Notes: generated from the sequence alone by a model not told the origin. A DNA stretch of 64,000 nt from Ruminococcaceae bacterium Marseille-P2935 (GCA_900104565.1 LT629951.1:124001-188000), one strand, 5' to 3'. Positions 1 through 8,938 are shown, counted from the first letter of the stretch. Program-made: numbers and translations.

Positions 1-1338
1 ATACTTTTGGCTTTATGTTTAACCGTTAGCCTTGCTGTACCGGCTTTTGCCGCAGTAGGTACGCCAAAAGTTTATGATGGAGTTACCGATACGTTGGTTC
101 TGTCAGGAGAATTTGCCGCCGACGGCTATGACGGCGCTGTCCAGGCTATAAACGGTGCGCAGTTAACCATTCGGGGTGATGGTTCCGTTCATGGCCAGCA
201 GAACGATAATCACAGCGGCTATGCCATGGCCGTCTGGGCTATTGGTTCAGGAACAAAAGTTGTCATTGAGGGCGGTTCCTATACCAATGAGCCGGATATA
301 TGGAGTAGCGACCAATCTCATGTCGACCTGATCTACGCTTCGAATGGCGCCAGCATCGAGATTACCGGCGGTACCTTCCAGTGCGTTACCCCTAAGTGGA
401 CATTAAACTGCAAAGATAACAGCGGTTCCGTGATTACTGTTAAGGGGGGCAGATTTTATCAGTTTGACCCCTCTAACGCGCAAGTTGCTCCTACCGGAAC
501 TACCGAAATTGTCGTAGCTGAAGGCTATAAGGTTGTACAGGATGGTGACTGGTATGAGGTAGTCGGTAACGACGATGTTATTGTCGAAGTTGTTCCTCCG
601 GAAGCGCCTAAGCCTGAAATTCCTGCTGATGCAGAGATCCCTGCTGATGCAGTCGATGCTATGAAGGAGGCCGGAAGCACCGTCAAGGTTCCGGTTGAAT
701 CTAACACCGAAATTATGGACGAAATAAATACTGCTGTTGAAAGTGCAAAAGACGCAGCAAAAGAAAAACTCTTAGCAGGTGGTGTTACGGTAGACCCGGG
801 TGACACTGTCAAGGTTTTTGGGCGTGCCTTTATAGATGTACAGCCCCAAAAGTATATAGAAAAAGGCAGTAATGTCGAGGTGGCTTTTGACATCACTCCC
901 AAGCTAGAACTGATCGCGGCAAAGGTTGTTGATGAAGCAATGCTTGATGATACAAACTCTGTTTCTATGGGTGTACAGCCTATTGCAGAAAATACTCAGA
1001 CCGAAGTGACCCTGACCCTTCCTGCAGCATTCCAGAACCAGCTCGTTTACATCGCGCATAAAGGACAGGTTTCCACTGCCAATGCGGATGCAAATGGTAC
1101 TATTACCTTTACAACGAATGGTTTTAGCCCATTCATCTTCTCCCTAACTGCGCCTACTTCGACCAGCAGCGATACCACTGATTGGTGGAACCCCGAGCCC
1201 GAGACTGAAGATAAAACCGTAGAGACCGAAAAACCCAACCCGGGTATGGGCGGCATGGGTATGCCAATTTGGTCGGTAGTAATGGCGGGCTGCAGCCTTG
1301 CGGCTGTTGCGGTAGCCTGTGGCAAAAAAAATAAATAG
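1..1338 (+). CDS. Secreted beta-helix-like surface protein, 5' partial
   Basis: The reading frame is open to the window edge, so the true start lies upstream. The first residues form the end of a signal peptide (hydrophobic stretch ending in a PAFA-A cleavage site), so the mature protein is exported. The N-terminal half has Gly/Ser/Asn-rich short strands with repeated EGGSY, TGGTF and KGGRF turns, as in right-handed parallel beta-helices of clostridial surface proteins. The C-terminal half carries an acidic helical segment, then a Gly/Met-rich linker, a membrane segment (starting MPIWSVVMAG) and a KKNK tail, so it is probably membrane-anchored outside the cell. No LPXTG motif is present. Two strong hairpins follow the stop. 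The function is unknown; adhesion or glycan contact is only a guess. Confidence 0.75.
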   Translation: MLLALCLTVSLAVPAFAAVGTPKVYDGVTDTLVLSGEFAADGYDGAVQAINGAQLTIRGDGSVHGQQNDNHSGYAMAVWAIGSGTKVVIEGGSYTNEPDIWSSDQSHVDLIYASNGASIEITGGTFQCVTPKWTLNCKDNSGSVITVKGGRFYQFDPSNAQVAPTGTTEIVVAEGYKVVQDGDWYEVVGNDDVIVEVVPPEAPKPEIPADAEIPADAVDAMKEAGSTVKVPVESNTEIMDEINTAVESAKDAAKEKLLAGGVTVDPGDTVKVFGRAFIDVQPQKYIEKGSNVEVAFDITPKLELIAAKVVDEAMLDDTNSVSMGVQPIAENTQTEVTLTLPAAFQNQLVYIAHKGQVSTANADANGTITFTTNGFSPFIFSLTAPTSTSSDTTDWWNPEPETEDKTVETEKPNPGMGGMGMPIWSVVMAGCSLAAVAVACGKKNK

Positions 1339-1365
1339 CTTAAAAACTTGTTTGCACAACAGACG

Positions 1366-1394
1366 CGGCGGCAGTTAAACTGCCGCCGTTTTTG
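1366..1394 (+). terminator. Intrinsic terminator of the surface-protein gene
   Basis: A perfect 10-bp GC-rich stem (CGGCGGCAGT/ACTGCCGCCG) with a 3-nt loop is followed by a T-run, 28 bases after the stop codon. Confidence 0.9.
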
Positions 1395-1403
1395 TTATTT
1401 GAC

Positions 1404-1437
1404 AAAAAAGTGGTCAGCATATGCTGGCCACTTTTTT
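1404..1437. terminator. Bidirectional terminator between converging genes
   Basis: A near-perfect palindrome of 2 x 17 bases (one G-T pair) has an A-run on the left and a T-run on the right. It can therefore stop both the plus-strand surface gene and the minus-strand kinase gene that ends at 1469. Confidence 0.85.
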
Positions 1438-1468
1438 ATAAATACTTGGTTTTTATTTTCCTGAAGCG

Positions 1469-3604
1469 TCACAGTGATAAAGGTTTGTCCGATCTTTTGA
1501 GGGAAGACTCTTTTTTTATAGACGAATTTTCAGCAGCCTTTAATTTGGGCAGCTTGACAATTACTTTAAACAGGTCGCCATCCACCATCACGCTAAGATG
1601 CCCATGGTGCAACCCGACAAAACTTTGCGCAATCGAAAGCCCCAGTCCCGAGCCTTCGGTGGAACGGGAAGTGTCTCCCCGTACAAAACGCTCCAAAATC
1701 TGCTCGGAGGCAAAGTTCATTTCATAACCTGCTATATTCTTAAAGCTGATGGAAACAAAGTTTTCATCCCCGGTAATTTCCACATATACCCGCGTACCGG
1801 CCAAAGAATATTTTAATGCGTTAATAATCAGGTTGGCAAAAACCCGGTGGAGTTTTTTTCCATCTCCATTTACGTAAATGGGCTCTTGCTGACCCGAAAC
1901 CTTGAAGGTAAGCTGTGAAGCGGAGATCTGTTCGTCCAGTTCGGCCATGGTCTGTTCCAGCAGTTCGCAGATATTGAGCTTCTCCAGGTTCAGCTCTACG
2001 TTGCCGCTGTTCACCTTCGAGATCTCGAACAGGTCCTGCACCATAGTTTTTAAGCGGTTTGATTTTTGACTGAGAATCCTTACGTAGTCATTGGCGTAAT
2101 CTGGGGTTAAATTCTCTTTTGAAAGCAGGTCGGTATAGTTTACAATGGACGTGAGCGGGGTCTTTAAATCATGCGAGACATTGGTAATTAGCTCTACCTT
2201 CATGCGCTCACTGGCCACCTGTTTTTTAACAGCATCTTTTAGGCCCCACTGGATCTGGTTTAAATTGCTGGATAAGGGGTATAAATCGTGAAAAGCGGGC
2301 AGATCCAGGCGGGTGGAATAATCCCCCTGTTTGATGCGTTCCACATGATCCATCACTTCGCCAATTTGGGAAATCAGCGTGCAATAGGAACGGAAGGCGG
2401 TAACAATTAAAAAAATACCGGCAAAAATACACCCCACGCAGAGGAAAAGGTCTAAAAAGATAAAGAATTCCCCATAAAAAGGAAATCCCCCGCTCATGGC
2501 CGCAATGAAAAATAAGATGGACATAATAACAAAGGCAATCTCGCCCAGAACAAACTGGGTAAAACGACGGCGCATTCTAGTTTGAAAAGGATAGCGCATC
2601 TGATAACGGTTATAGGACTTTCGTATCGAAGCGGCCATACAGGTTTTAAAGGTCGCGGTACCGTTAAAATACAAATCGCAGCAAAGGGAATAGAACAGCC
2701 AAAAAGCCCCCTCCATGAAAAGGAAAAAGAAGATGGCGCTAGACGGGTTGAAAAATTCGCTTAAAGGGGTTTCAATATAAACAGAAACTGCAATGATTGC
2801 CACAGCACCCAGCAGAATTTTAGCTTCGATCCACACATGGCTTAAAGACCGCGCGATGCGCTGATTGGATGCCAAGAGATGCTGCCGACGCAGGTAAACG
2901 GTAATCAGCAGTACGACCATGCTGCCGAACGAAATAGAGGCGGCACCAAAACATACCATGGCGGATTGCCAGGCATGGTGAGCGTCATAATAGTTTCCGG
3001 TTGGCAGCAGCATGTCATTGGCATTTACAGCAAGCATAACGGTTACGCTGCTTTGGTCAAACAGCTGCTGGTTGGAAGGCAGCGAAAATTGCCAATACCC
3101 AAAAGTATTAGAACCCATGTAAGAACGGATTGCGTTATACACTTCGTCATATTCCGGTATACCGTCCAGGGTGACGTCCAGGTGGGTTTTGCTGAATTCC
3201 ACAAACATGCTTTTGGTAGGGTCGTTCCGATACTGGTTTCGAAACTCTTCCAGGGTCAGGCAGGAGGAGTTGGTATAGTAATCATTGGTGGTTCGGTTAT
3301 AAATAATATAGCTGAAATTAGCTGCATTATAGTCCAGCTGCTCCCTCACGCTGCGAATATATTCGGGGTTGATCTCGTTATTTTCCGAGGTTAAATATGC
3401 GGGGGTAAACACCCCCACCGAATAGGCTGGCATTAAGTTTTTTACCGTGGTCAGAATAAAGTTGCTGGTACGGTTAAAGGGCTTGTAAAATTCGTTGCGT
3501 ACCGAGAACGCACCGGTAATAAAGGCGAATAATGCCAAAAAAGTTGCCAGAACCAACATAAAAATGGTACCGTTAAACCTAGATTTTTTCGATTTTGTAT
3601 CCAA
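1469..3604 (-). CDS. Sensor histidine kinase
   Basis: Membrane-bound two-component kinase of 711 residues. A membrane segment at about 14-34 is followed by an extracytoplasmic region (about 35-210), then five further hydrophobic segments (about 216-238, 262-278, 288-308, 351-370, 380-405). This is more than the usual two. A HAMP-like linker precedes a HisKA domain with the phospho-acceptor H478 in NVSHDLKTPL. The ATPase domain has the N-box around N595 and the G2 box GSGLGLSIAQ at 651-660. The start overlaps the response-regulator stop by about 26 bases, indicating one operon and translational coupling. The signal sensed is not evident. The extra membrane bundle may itself sense, or may contact a membrane partner. 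Confidence 0.93.
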   Translation of the reverse strand: MDTKSKKSRFNGTIFMLVLATFLALFAFITGAFSVRNEFYKPFNRTSNFILTTVKNLMPAYSVGVFTPAYLTSENNEINPEYIRSVREQLDYNAANFSYIIYNRTTNDYYTNSSCLTLEEFRNQYRNDPTKSMFVEFSKTHLDVTLDGIPEYDEVYNAIRSYMGSNTFGYWQFSLPSNQQLFDQSSVTVMLAVNANDMLLPTGNYYDAHHAWQSAMVCFGAASISFGSMVVLLITVYLRRQHLLASNQRIARSLSHVWIEAKILLGAVAIIAVSVYIETPLSEFFNPSSAIFFFLFMEGAFWLFYSLCCDLYFNGTATFKTCMAASIRKSYNRYQMRYPFQTRMRRRFTQFVLGEIAFVIMSILFFIAAMSGGFPFYGEFFIFLDLFLCVGCIFAGIFLIVTAFRSYCTLISQIGEVMDHVERIKQGDYSTRLDLPAFHDLYPLSSNLNQIQWGLKDAVKKQVASERMKVELITNVSHDLKTPLTSIVNYTDLLSKENLTPDYANDYVRILSQKSNRLKTMVQDLFEISKVNSGNVELNLEKLNICELLEQTMAELDEQISASQLTFKVSGQQEPIYVNGDGKKLHRVFANLIINALKYSLAGTRVYVEITGDENFVSISFKNIAGYEMNFASEQILERFVRGDTSRSTEGSGLGLSIAQSFVGLHHGHLSVMVDGDLFKVIVKLPKLKAAENSSIKKESSLKRSDKPLSL

Positions 3605-4277
3605 TCCCCCACACCACCTTCAGGTATTTTGGGTCGCTCGGGTTAATTTCTATCTTTTCACGAATACGGCGAATATGCACCGCAACGGTATTTTCGGGGT
3701 TGTAGCTGGGTTCATTCCAAACCTTCTCATAAATTTCATCAATAGAAAACACCCGGTTCTGGTTGCGCATCAGCAGCTCCAGAATTTTATATTCCATAGG
3801 GGTAAGCTTAACCGGTTCACCATCCACTGTGAGGGTTTTGCTTTCGCAGTCCATCACCAGGCCGCCGGTTGTCAGGGTGCTCTGAGAAGGTGCAGCCAGG
3901 TTGCCCAGGGTGACATAACGCCGCAGCTGGGATTTTACCCTGGCCACCAGCTCCAAAGGGTTAAACGGCTTGGTTATATAATCATCCGCTCCCATGTTAA
4001 GCCCAAGAATTTTATCGGTATCCTCAGATTTTGCAGAGATAAAAATAATGGGAATATTATTATCCTCCCGTATTTTTAGCGTAGCACGAATGCCGTCCAG
4101 CTTGGGCATCATCACATCCATCAGAATAAGGTGAACAGTATTTTCCGACAGTATTTCCAGCGCCTGCAGACCATCGTATGCCTTAAGCACATTCAGCCCC
4201 TCGTTTCGCAGGTAAATTTCAATGGACTGTACAATCTCCTTGTCGTCGTCTACCACCAAAATGGTCATATCCTTCAT
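3579..4277 (-). CDS. OmpR-family response regulator
   Basis: Receiver domain (VVDDD acidic pocket near the N-terminus, phospho-acceptor Asp in LILMDVMMPK, conserved Lys in FISAK) followed by a winged-helix DNA-binding domain ending in GIGYKI. It receives phosphate from the kinase encoded downstream and acts as a transcription factor. I place the start at the ATG at 4277, which has GGAAAGGTGG nine bases upstream, rather than at a TTG seven codons earlier. It is the first gene of the pair. A palindromic site lies about 55-80 bases upstream and could serve autoregulation. Confidence 0.93.
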   Translation of the reverse strand: MKDMTILVVDDDKEIVQSIEIYLRNEGLNVLKAYDGLQALEILSENTVHLILMDVMMPKLDGIRATLKIREDNNIPIIFISAKSEDTDKILGLNMGADDYITKPFNPLELVARVKSQLRRYVTLGNLAAPSQSTLTTGGLVMDCESKTLTVDGEPVKLTPMEYKILELLMRNQNRVFSIDEIYEKVWNEPSYNPENTVAVHIRRIREKIEINPSDPKYLKVVWGIGYKIEKI

Positions 4278-4329
4278 GTTGGTTTTCCACCTTTCCAAGT
4301 TTTAAATTCCTATATGGGTCTGGCTTTTT

Positions 4330-4355
4330 TATACTGCAATGGGCAGTATACTGCC
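4330..4355. promoter_or_regulatory. Palindromic candidate operator of the two-component operon
   Basis: TATACTGC, a 5-base gap and GCAGTATA form an inverted repeat, which overlaps the 14-base palindrome GGCAGTATACTGCC. GCAGTATA therefore occurs three times in 26 bases just upstream of the response-regulator gene. Binding by that regulator is an inference. Confidence 0.45.
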
Positions 4356-4761
4356 TGAGGCAAAGCTACCGGCTGATAAACAATAAAGTAATAATGCTGT
4401 ACATTAGAGTGTTTTTAGTGCTTTATTTATTTGCGTGCCGTATGCCTGACCTATAATATCCGTTTGTAATTCAGGGCTGAGCCTAATTAAAGTGCGGACA
4501 ATCCTTACACACGGCCATGACGGCATGCATTTTTATAGAACTGCTCTATGTAGGGGGCGCGGCATTTTTTTCGTTTCGAAAAACGTTGCGTTTACTAAGG
4601 ACAGCGCGTAGCTTCTCCGCAGGGGGCAAGCGCATCCTCATAGGGGCTGCTGTACAAGTATGCCATTGCGGTGGCAGGTATTTACATTCGCCGAAAGCAC
4701 CCCGGCATGCCGATGGGAACTATTACCTTTTGGCAGACTGTAGGGAAAAAGTATACCCACT

Positions 4762-4945
4762 GTTTTGCAGTTATGATACCATGAACACGAAGTGTGAATG
4801 GTATAATTGGCCATTGGGCCGCTTGTCGGCCTGGCCATGAAAGTATAATAGCCGCTTTGCGGTTATTATACCATGAATGCAAAGTTTGAGTGGTATCATT
4901 AGCTATTGGGCTGCTTGTCTGCCTGGCCATAAAAGTATAATAGCC
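4762..4945. repeat. Two tandem copies of a 92-bp repeat
   Basis: Units 4762-4853 and 4854-4945 match over their whole length with scattered differences, and a third unit begins at 4946. The repeat contains a hairpin whose arms are GTATAATAGCCGC and GCGGTTATTATAC around a TTT loop (4843-4871). The third unit (4935 on) is broken off after GCGGTTAT by the 252-bp repeat. No credible gene lies here. A diverged piece resembling the start of the 252-bp repeat lies near 4672-4705. Confidence 0.8.
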
Positions 4946-4958
4946 GCTTTGCGGTTAT

Positions 4959-5210
4959 CCCCTATGCGGGGGGCAGGTACTTTTACTCGTGTAAAAGTAC
5001 CCAAAACACGCTGCTCGCGCAGGGCTTTTCCTTGCACCTGAAACGGCTGACGCCTGGCTTCATGCCCTGCACAGTCGCCCTCGGCTGCACACGCTCCAAG
5101 CGCCCTGGTGGCTAACCGACAGCGCGTCGCAGTGCAGCGGACTACGGCCGTACCCTCGGGGCTTCCCGTGTTGGCATGACAAAAAACATCCGGCTAGCCG
5201 CTGGCAGGCA
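4959..5210. repeat. 252-bp dispersed repeat, copy A
   Basis: It starts with CCCCTATGCGGGG and a perfect 11-bp hairpin (4976-5001, arms GGTACTTTTAC/GTAAAAGTACC). A GC-rich body shared with copy B follows, ending in a GGCAGG-type sequence. Open frames inside it lack ribosome-binding sites and protein-like composition. It looks like a small non-coding mobile or REP-like element; its family is not known to me. Confidence 0.75.
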
Positions 5211-5322
5211 CAGGGCAGTAAGTGAAGAATTGGTAACAGGTAAGGTGATTCGTACCAAACTTGTATTAATGTTCTCGAAAACTATTTAGAATCTCTGATT
5301 TTATTTAGTGAGTGCGGCTATT

Positions 5323-5574
5323 CCCCTATGCGGGGGGCAGGTACTTTTACTCGTGTAAAAGTACCCAAAACACGCTGCTCGCGCAGGGCTTTTCTCGTTG
5401 CACCTGAAACGGCTGACGCCTGGCTTAATGCCCTGCACAGTCGTCCTCGGCTGCACATGCTCCAAGCGCCCTGGCTAACCGACAGCGCGTCGCAGTGCAG
5501 CGGACTACGGCCGTACCCTCGGGGCTTTCCATATAGGCTTTGCAAAAAACATCTGGCTACCCGTTGGCAGGTGC
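5323..5574. repeat. 252-bp dispersed repeat, copy B
   Basis: Direct repeat of copy A, differing by scattered substitutions and small indels (for example a missing TGG near 5474). Its hairpin is at 5340-5365. It lies about 110 bases after the end of copy A. Confidence 0.75.
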
Positions 5575-5589
5575 TGGCCATGGGAGTAA

Positions 5590-5618
5590 GTATAATAAGC
5601 GCTTTGCGGTTATTATAC
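5590..5618. repeat. Further copy of the hairpin from the 92-bp repeat
   Basis: Arms GTATAATAAGCGC and GCGGTTATTATAC (12 of 13 pairs) flank a TTT loop. It is the intact form of the hairpin interrupted at 4958. The rest of 5619-5893 shows no gene or clear structure. Confidence 0.6.
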
Positions 5619-5901
5619 CACAAGGTCGGTCAAAAGTTTCAATGTTTTGCAGTAAAACAGAACCGCAGGGCAGTAATTTTTCAAAATAGGTGCTCCCCGG
5701 CCCTACCCGCCATAAATTGGTCCACATTGCCCACCAGCATTTGCAGCGGCAGTTCAATAAAATTGGCCAGGTCAGCTTCATGAAATAGCCGGTTCTATTT
5801 AATTCCTGCAGGTTTTGCAAAACGGTTACCCCATTTGTTTTTAGTATACTGTGGACATCTTAAAAATTACTTTATGACGCCCTTACATTTTTCTTAATGA
5901 A

Positions 5902-5933
5902 AAACGCCTTTGAGGTACCCCTCAAAGGCGTTT
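5902..5933. terminator. Strong hairpin, probable terminator of the cell-wall gene
   Basis: A perfect 13-bp stem (AAACGCCTTTGAG and its complement) with a 6-nt loop. Its T-tracts are short on both sides. It lies about 230 bases beyond the stop of the minus-strand gene that ends at 6164, with nothing convincing between. Confidence 0.55.
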
Positions 5934-6163
5934 AAGACCAATGTTAATCCCGTTGCAATCATACCCTTCCAGGCACCTATTGTCAATGAGCCAAAAGATT
6001 TTTTGTGTAATATGACAATGAATGTTTGGTTTCTGTGTGCTGAGTGAGGAAGGGTATATTTAATGACCTTTGCTTTTTTGCTTTTCACCCGAATACGGAA
6101 AACAAGAGCTCTTTTAAAAGCGGTATAAATCAATGCTCATTGCCTTAAAATAATTGCTTTGAA

Positions 6164-7210
6164 TTACCCAAGCACGTAAATATTTACATTTCTAAGACCG
6201 TTTAAGCAGCTTTCCAAATAAGTGTCGTAAAAAAGGTCGATGTCCACTACATCTGCCAATAAGCCGGTGCCGGTATCGGCAGCAATGGCATACCCATAAA
6301 TAAAGCTGCCGTCTGCCGACGTGATATACAGCTTGGAACCATAGGGTATTTCATTGGGGTTAACGGCCACATGCCCCACAATGGCCTGGCGGCCGCTGGC
6401 GGTACGAGCGCCGGGGCGGGCGCTGTAACCGGTTGCCCGCTGATTGTAAAATACATTAGTATAGCCGATGGGAGCACCGTTTTGGTCAAAGGAATAGCCA
6501 AAATCCAACGGGGAAATAGCAACACGGGCACCCACCAGAACTTCGTGGTTTACGGGTTTTTTACTCACGTACTCGCCCACCAGCTGCCGTTCCTGAGGGA
6601 CACCGTCTACTGTACGTTCCTCATAGGTAAGGGTTTTCTCGCCAGCCTGACCCTGCTGTGTAACGCGGGTGTAGCCGGTGCGGTAAAGGCTGGTTTCCTT
6701 GGTTACTACCTCAAAGGGAATCTCCTCATATTCTTCTACTGTTACATAATCAACTCGCTGCACAACAATTTCATCACCAGCTTCCACTGGTTTTTCCGGC
6801 GCAAGGTTGATCAGATCGTTGGAATCCATGCTGACACCAGCCAGCAACAGGGCATCTTCAACCAAACCGTCAATCATCATTACCTCTTGGGTTGTGCCGT
6901 CAGCGGTTACCTTTACGGGAAATGCACGCTGGATATTAATTTCAGCCAGCTTTCCGTTATAACCGGAAAAATCCACCACATCGAATGCCATGGTTACGAT
7001 TCCCTCATCTTTGAGGATCTCATCCACATCCTGCTGGTGCAGAGAAAATTTTAAGGTGACGTCCTCGCCGTCACGGATATAAATTGCGTTGGCCATTTTG
7101 GAAATTTGAAACACCGTGACAGCCAGTATGATGGACAGCACACTTACCGCAAAGGAACGGCTCTTCAGGAATTTCCCAAAGGCGAGAACCTTCTTCAATA
7201 AGTTTTTCAT
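6164..7210 (-). CDS. YabE-like cell-wall protein with DUF348, G5 and 3D domains
   Basis: Exported protein of 348 residues. A basic N-terminus and membrane/signal segment (about 17-42) are followed by DUF348-type repeats (about 45-145), a G5 domain (about 150-230) and a C-terminal 3D domain (about 255-345). The 3D domain has the expected ATGYSA, TASG, VAVNP and AADTG motifs and is named for its aspartates. Relatives (YabE, YuiC, Rpf/MltA-like) cleave peptidoglycan during growth or spore germination; a lytic role here is inferred from family. I prefer the ATG at 7210, directly after GGAGG, to the ATG four codons earlier that contains this ribosome site. A consensus promoter and a 140-base leader precede it. 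Confidence 0.9.
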   Translation of the reverse strand: MKNLLKKVLAFGKFLKSRSFAVSVLSIILAVTVFQISKMANAIYIRDGEDVTLKFSLHQQDVDEILKDEGIVTMAFDVVDFSGYNGKLAEINIQRAFPVKVTADGTTQEVMMIDGLVEDALLLAGVSMDSNDLINLAPEKPVEAGDEIVVQRVDYVTVEEYEEIPFEVVTKETSLYRTGYTRVTQQGQAGEKTLTYEERTVDGVPQERQLVGEYVSKKPVNHEVLVGARVAISPLDFGYSFDQNGAPIGYTNVFYNQRATGYSARPGARTASGRQAIVGHVAVNPNEIPYGSKLYITSADGSFIYGYAIAADTGTGLLADVVDIDLFYDTYLESCLNGLRNVNIYVLG

Positions 7211-7350
7211 AACTACCTCCATTTCCCTGAACAGGATCAGACCAGTTCTGCCGTTACAGGGAATTCTGGAACACGCTGTGCGTATTCCGCCCGGTCGTAA
7301 AAATGTCGGAATTTACCGCTTACGGGAAATATTTCTAGTATGACCAGAGC
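7211..7350 (-). other. Structured 5' leader of the YabE-like gene
   Basis: About 140 bases lie between the predicted transcription start and the start codon. Several self-complementary stretches are visible, including a CCCTG/CAGGG pair near the gene. I looked for the c-di-AMP riboswitch, which often precedes such genes, and did not find its conserved core. Confidence 0.4.
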
Positions 7351-7356
7351 AGCCCA

Positions 7357-7385
7357 ATTATATTCAGGAAACCAGGTTGTGTCAA
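7357..7385 (-). promoter_or_regulatory. Consensus sigma-A promoter of the YabE-like gene
   Basis: On the minus strand, TTGACA (7385-7380), a 17-base spacer and TATAAT (7362-7357) match both consensus hexamers exactly. Strong constitutive expression is expected unless the leader controls it. Confidence 0.9.
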
Positions 7386-7589
7386 GAAAATGAACGGCGT
7401 AAAACTTTTGTAAGAAAGCTGTTTTTCCTTGATTTCAGGCCATTTTGAGACCATTTTGCCCGAAACTTGCGGCGACAGGGCCTGTTGTTTCTGTTCAAAA
7501 ATACCAAAATTTTCATATTATAAGGATGGTGTACAATTTTTATATAATATTATAATAAAATTGATAGTTTATATCATTTTTGCATAATA

Positions 7590-7642
7590 AAAAGCGATAT
7601 TGTAAACATATCTGCCTAAATGCAGTCTACAATATCGCTTTT
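7590..7642 (-). terminator. Terminator downstream of the PfkB kinase gene
   Basis: A perfect 15-bp stem (AAAAGCGATATTGTA and complement) with a 23-base loop. On the minus strand it is followed by TTTTTATTATG. It lies about 165 bases after the kinase stop. The bases from 7386 to 7589 show nothing else I can name. Confidence 0.6.
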
Positions 7643-7804
7643 GGAAAATTTTGACGAAGTGTGTCGCTAATTATTAGAGTAGGTTTTGTGTATGCTCCAA
7701 TATTTGTTCATGCTCCCCCCCGGACACAGGCAAAACGTTTGGATCAACCGGCTGAATTCTATTATCAGCTTTTTATTTATTGAATGATATAAAAGCCTTT
7801 TTAC

Positions 7805-8755
7805 TTAAAGTACCTGGTTCTTTTTGGGGTCCACAAGCTGTAAATAAGCATGAAGCCGTGTTTGAACCTCCCGCCTGCTTACCTGGGAAAGCTCGATTGA
7901 GAGCAGATGCTCTATGACAAAAGAAGAGGATACAATCCCCCGGACTGTACTGAGGAAAGGGTCTCGGTCTTTGATATAGCCTGCCATAAAGCCGCCGCAA
8001 AAGCTATCTCCGCAGCCGGTAATGTTAACCACCTTGCTGGGGCAGGGGGGCAGTTGCCAGGCTTTGCCTTCTTTGGGGCAATAGGTGAAAACACCCCGAT
8101 CCCCCATTTTAACGCAAAAAACCTGGACCGCATCGGTTACCAGCCGGTCAAGGTAAGGAATATACTCCAAAGGGTTTTGGGGCTGGGGTATCTGGAACAG
8201 CTCCCCTAATTCCTTTTCGCTTGGCAGAAAGCAGTTGACCCGTTTCATCTGTTCCATGCGGGCAGACAGCTCGTCAGCCGCAATAAATGGGTCGACGCTA
8301 ACGACCGCATCTGCCGGCAGGGAATTCAGCCAGTCTCCGTTTTCCTTCCTGGAGCAGGAAACCAGGTGATACCCCAGGCAGCTTCCCCGGTAATCTGCGG
8401 GCAGTTCATCAGGAGTAGGGGTCATCTGCCAATGTTCGCTGGACCCTTCTACAAAGTCGATCCGTTTTTTGTCCCCCTTCTCATCCAGGTAAACAAGGTC
8501 ATCTATAATGCCCACCAAATCCTGATGGCAGGTCACCCCCGAAAAATCAATGCCATAGGCTTCAAAGCGTTTCAGGGCATTTGTATCATAACGGTGCCCA
8601 ATGCGGGAAACCACACCAACGTCATCCATCCAAAAGGAGGCGCCGATTGCCGCATAAAGGCTGCCTCCTCCCGGCAGGCCGGAAATTCGTGTACCGTCAC
8701 AGCTGACAATATTATCGGTAGTAAGGTTGCCCACGCAGGCCAAACGAATAGACAT
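7805..8755 (-). CDS. PfkB/ribokinase-family sugar kinase
   Basis: Cytoplasmic kinase of 316 residues, normal for the family. It has the N-terminal substrate-binding motif (GGGSLYAAI near 28-37) and the C-terminal PfkB signature NITGCGDSFCGGF. The Asp of that signature is the catalytic base and the surrounding glycines form the anion hole. It should phosphorylate a sugar or sugar adduct with ATP; the substrate cannot be read. It diverges from the GntR/UTRA regulator and the SIS genes. PfkB kinase plus SIS deglycase plus UTRA regulator is the layout of fructosamine catabolism (FrlD, FrlB, FrlR), so a phosphorylated Amadori compound is one candidate. Ribosome site AGAGGG precedes the ATG. Confidence 0.88.
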   Translation of the reverse strand: MSIRLACVGNLTTDNIVSCDGTRISGLPGGGSLYAAIGASFWMDDVGVVSRIGHRYDTNALKRFEAYGIDFSGVTCHQDLVGIIDDLVYLDEKGDKKRIDFVEGSSEHWQMTPTPDELPADYRGSCLGYHLVSCSRKENGDWLNSLPADAVVSVDPFIAADELSARMEQMKRVNCFLPSEKELGELFQIPQPQNPLEYIPYLDRLVTDAVQVFCVKMGDRGVFTYCPKEGKAWQLPPCPSKVVNITGCGDSFCGGFMAGYIKDRDPFLSTVRGIVSSSFVIEHLLSIELSQVSRREVQTRLHAYLQLVDPKKNQVL

Positions 8756-8821
8756 CCCAGATTCCCTCTTTCCATTTGATCACCCATCGGTTTTTTCAAG
8801 ATACCGGACGGGATTTTTTTT

Positions 8822-8857
8822 ATTATAACAATATTTTTGCATCTCTTTCTATTGACA
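8822..8857 (-). promoter_or_regulatory. Promoter of the kinase gene with TGTCAATAGAAAGA motif
   Basis: Minus strand TGTCAATAGAAAGA begins at 8857, and TATAAT lies at 8827-8822. The distance between them is exactly that of the divergent plus-strand copy at 9083-9118. There is no TTGACA at the usual place. Confidence 0.55.
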
Positions 8858-8917
8858 GAATGGGAAAACAATCTGGCTGTTTTCCATCCACTACCACCAA
8901 CTTGATCTTATTTATGG

Positions 8918-8938
8918 GACAAGTCTCCTGGTCTTGTC
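8918..8938. promoter_or_regulatory. Candidate operator 1 in the divergent region
   Basis: Inverted repeat GACAAG, 9 bases, CTTGTC. It shares the half-site GGACAAGT with the second inverted repeat about 100 bases away. It may be a binding site of the GntR/UTRA regulator encoded next door. Confidence 0.35.

Noticed and set aside
5318-5820. Open frames in the 252-bp repeat region
   Set aside because: They span repeat boundaries, lack ribosome sites and show no protein-like composition.
5894-6133. 79-residue minus-strand frame
   Set aside because: It begins without a ribosome site and its end reads through the terminator hairpin at 5902-5933.
7211-7350. c-di-AMP riboswitch before the YabE-like gene
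   Set aside because: The family is often so controlled, but I could not find the conserved core sequences of that riboswitch.
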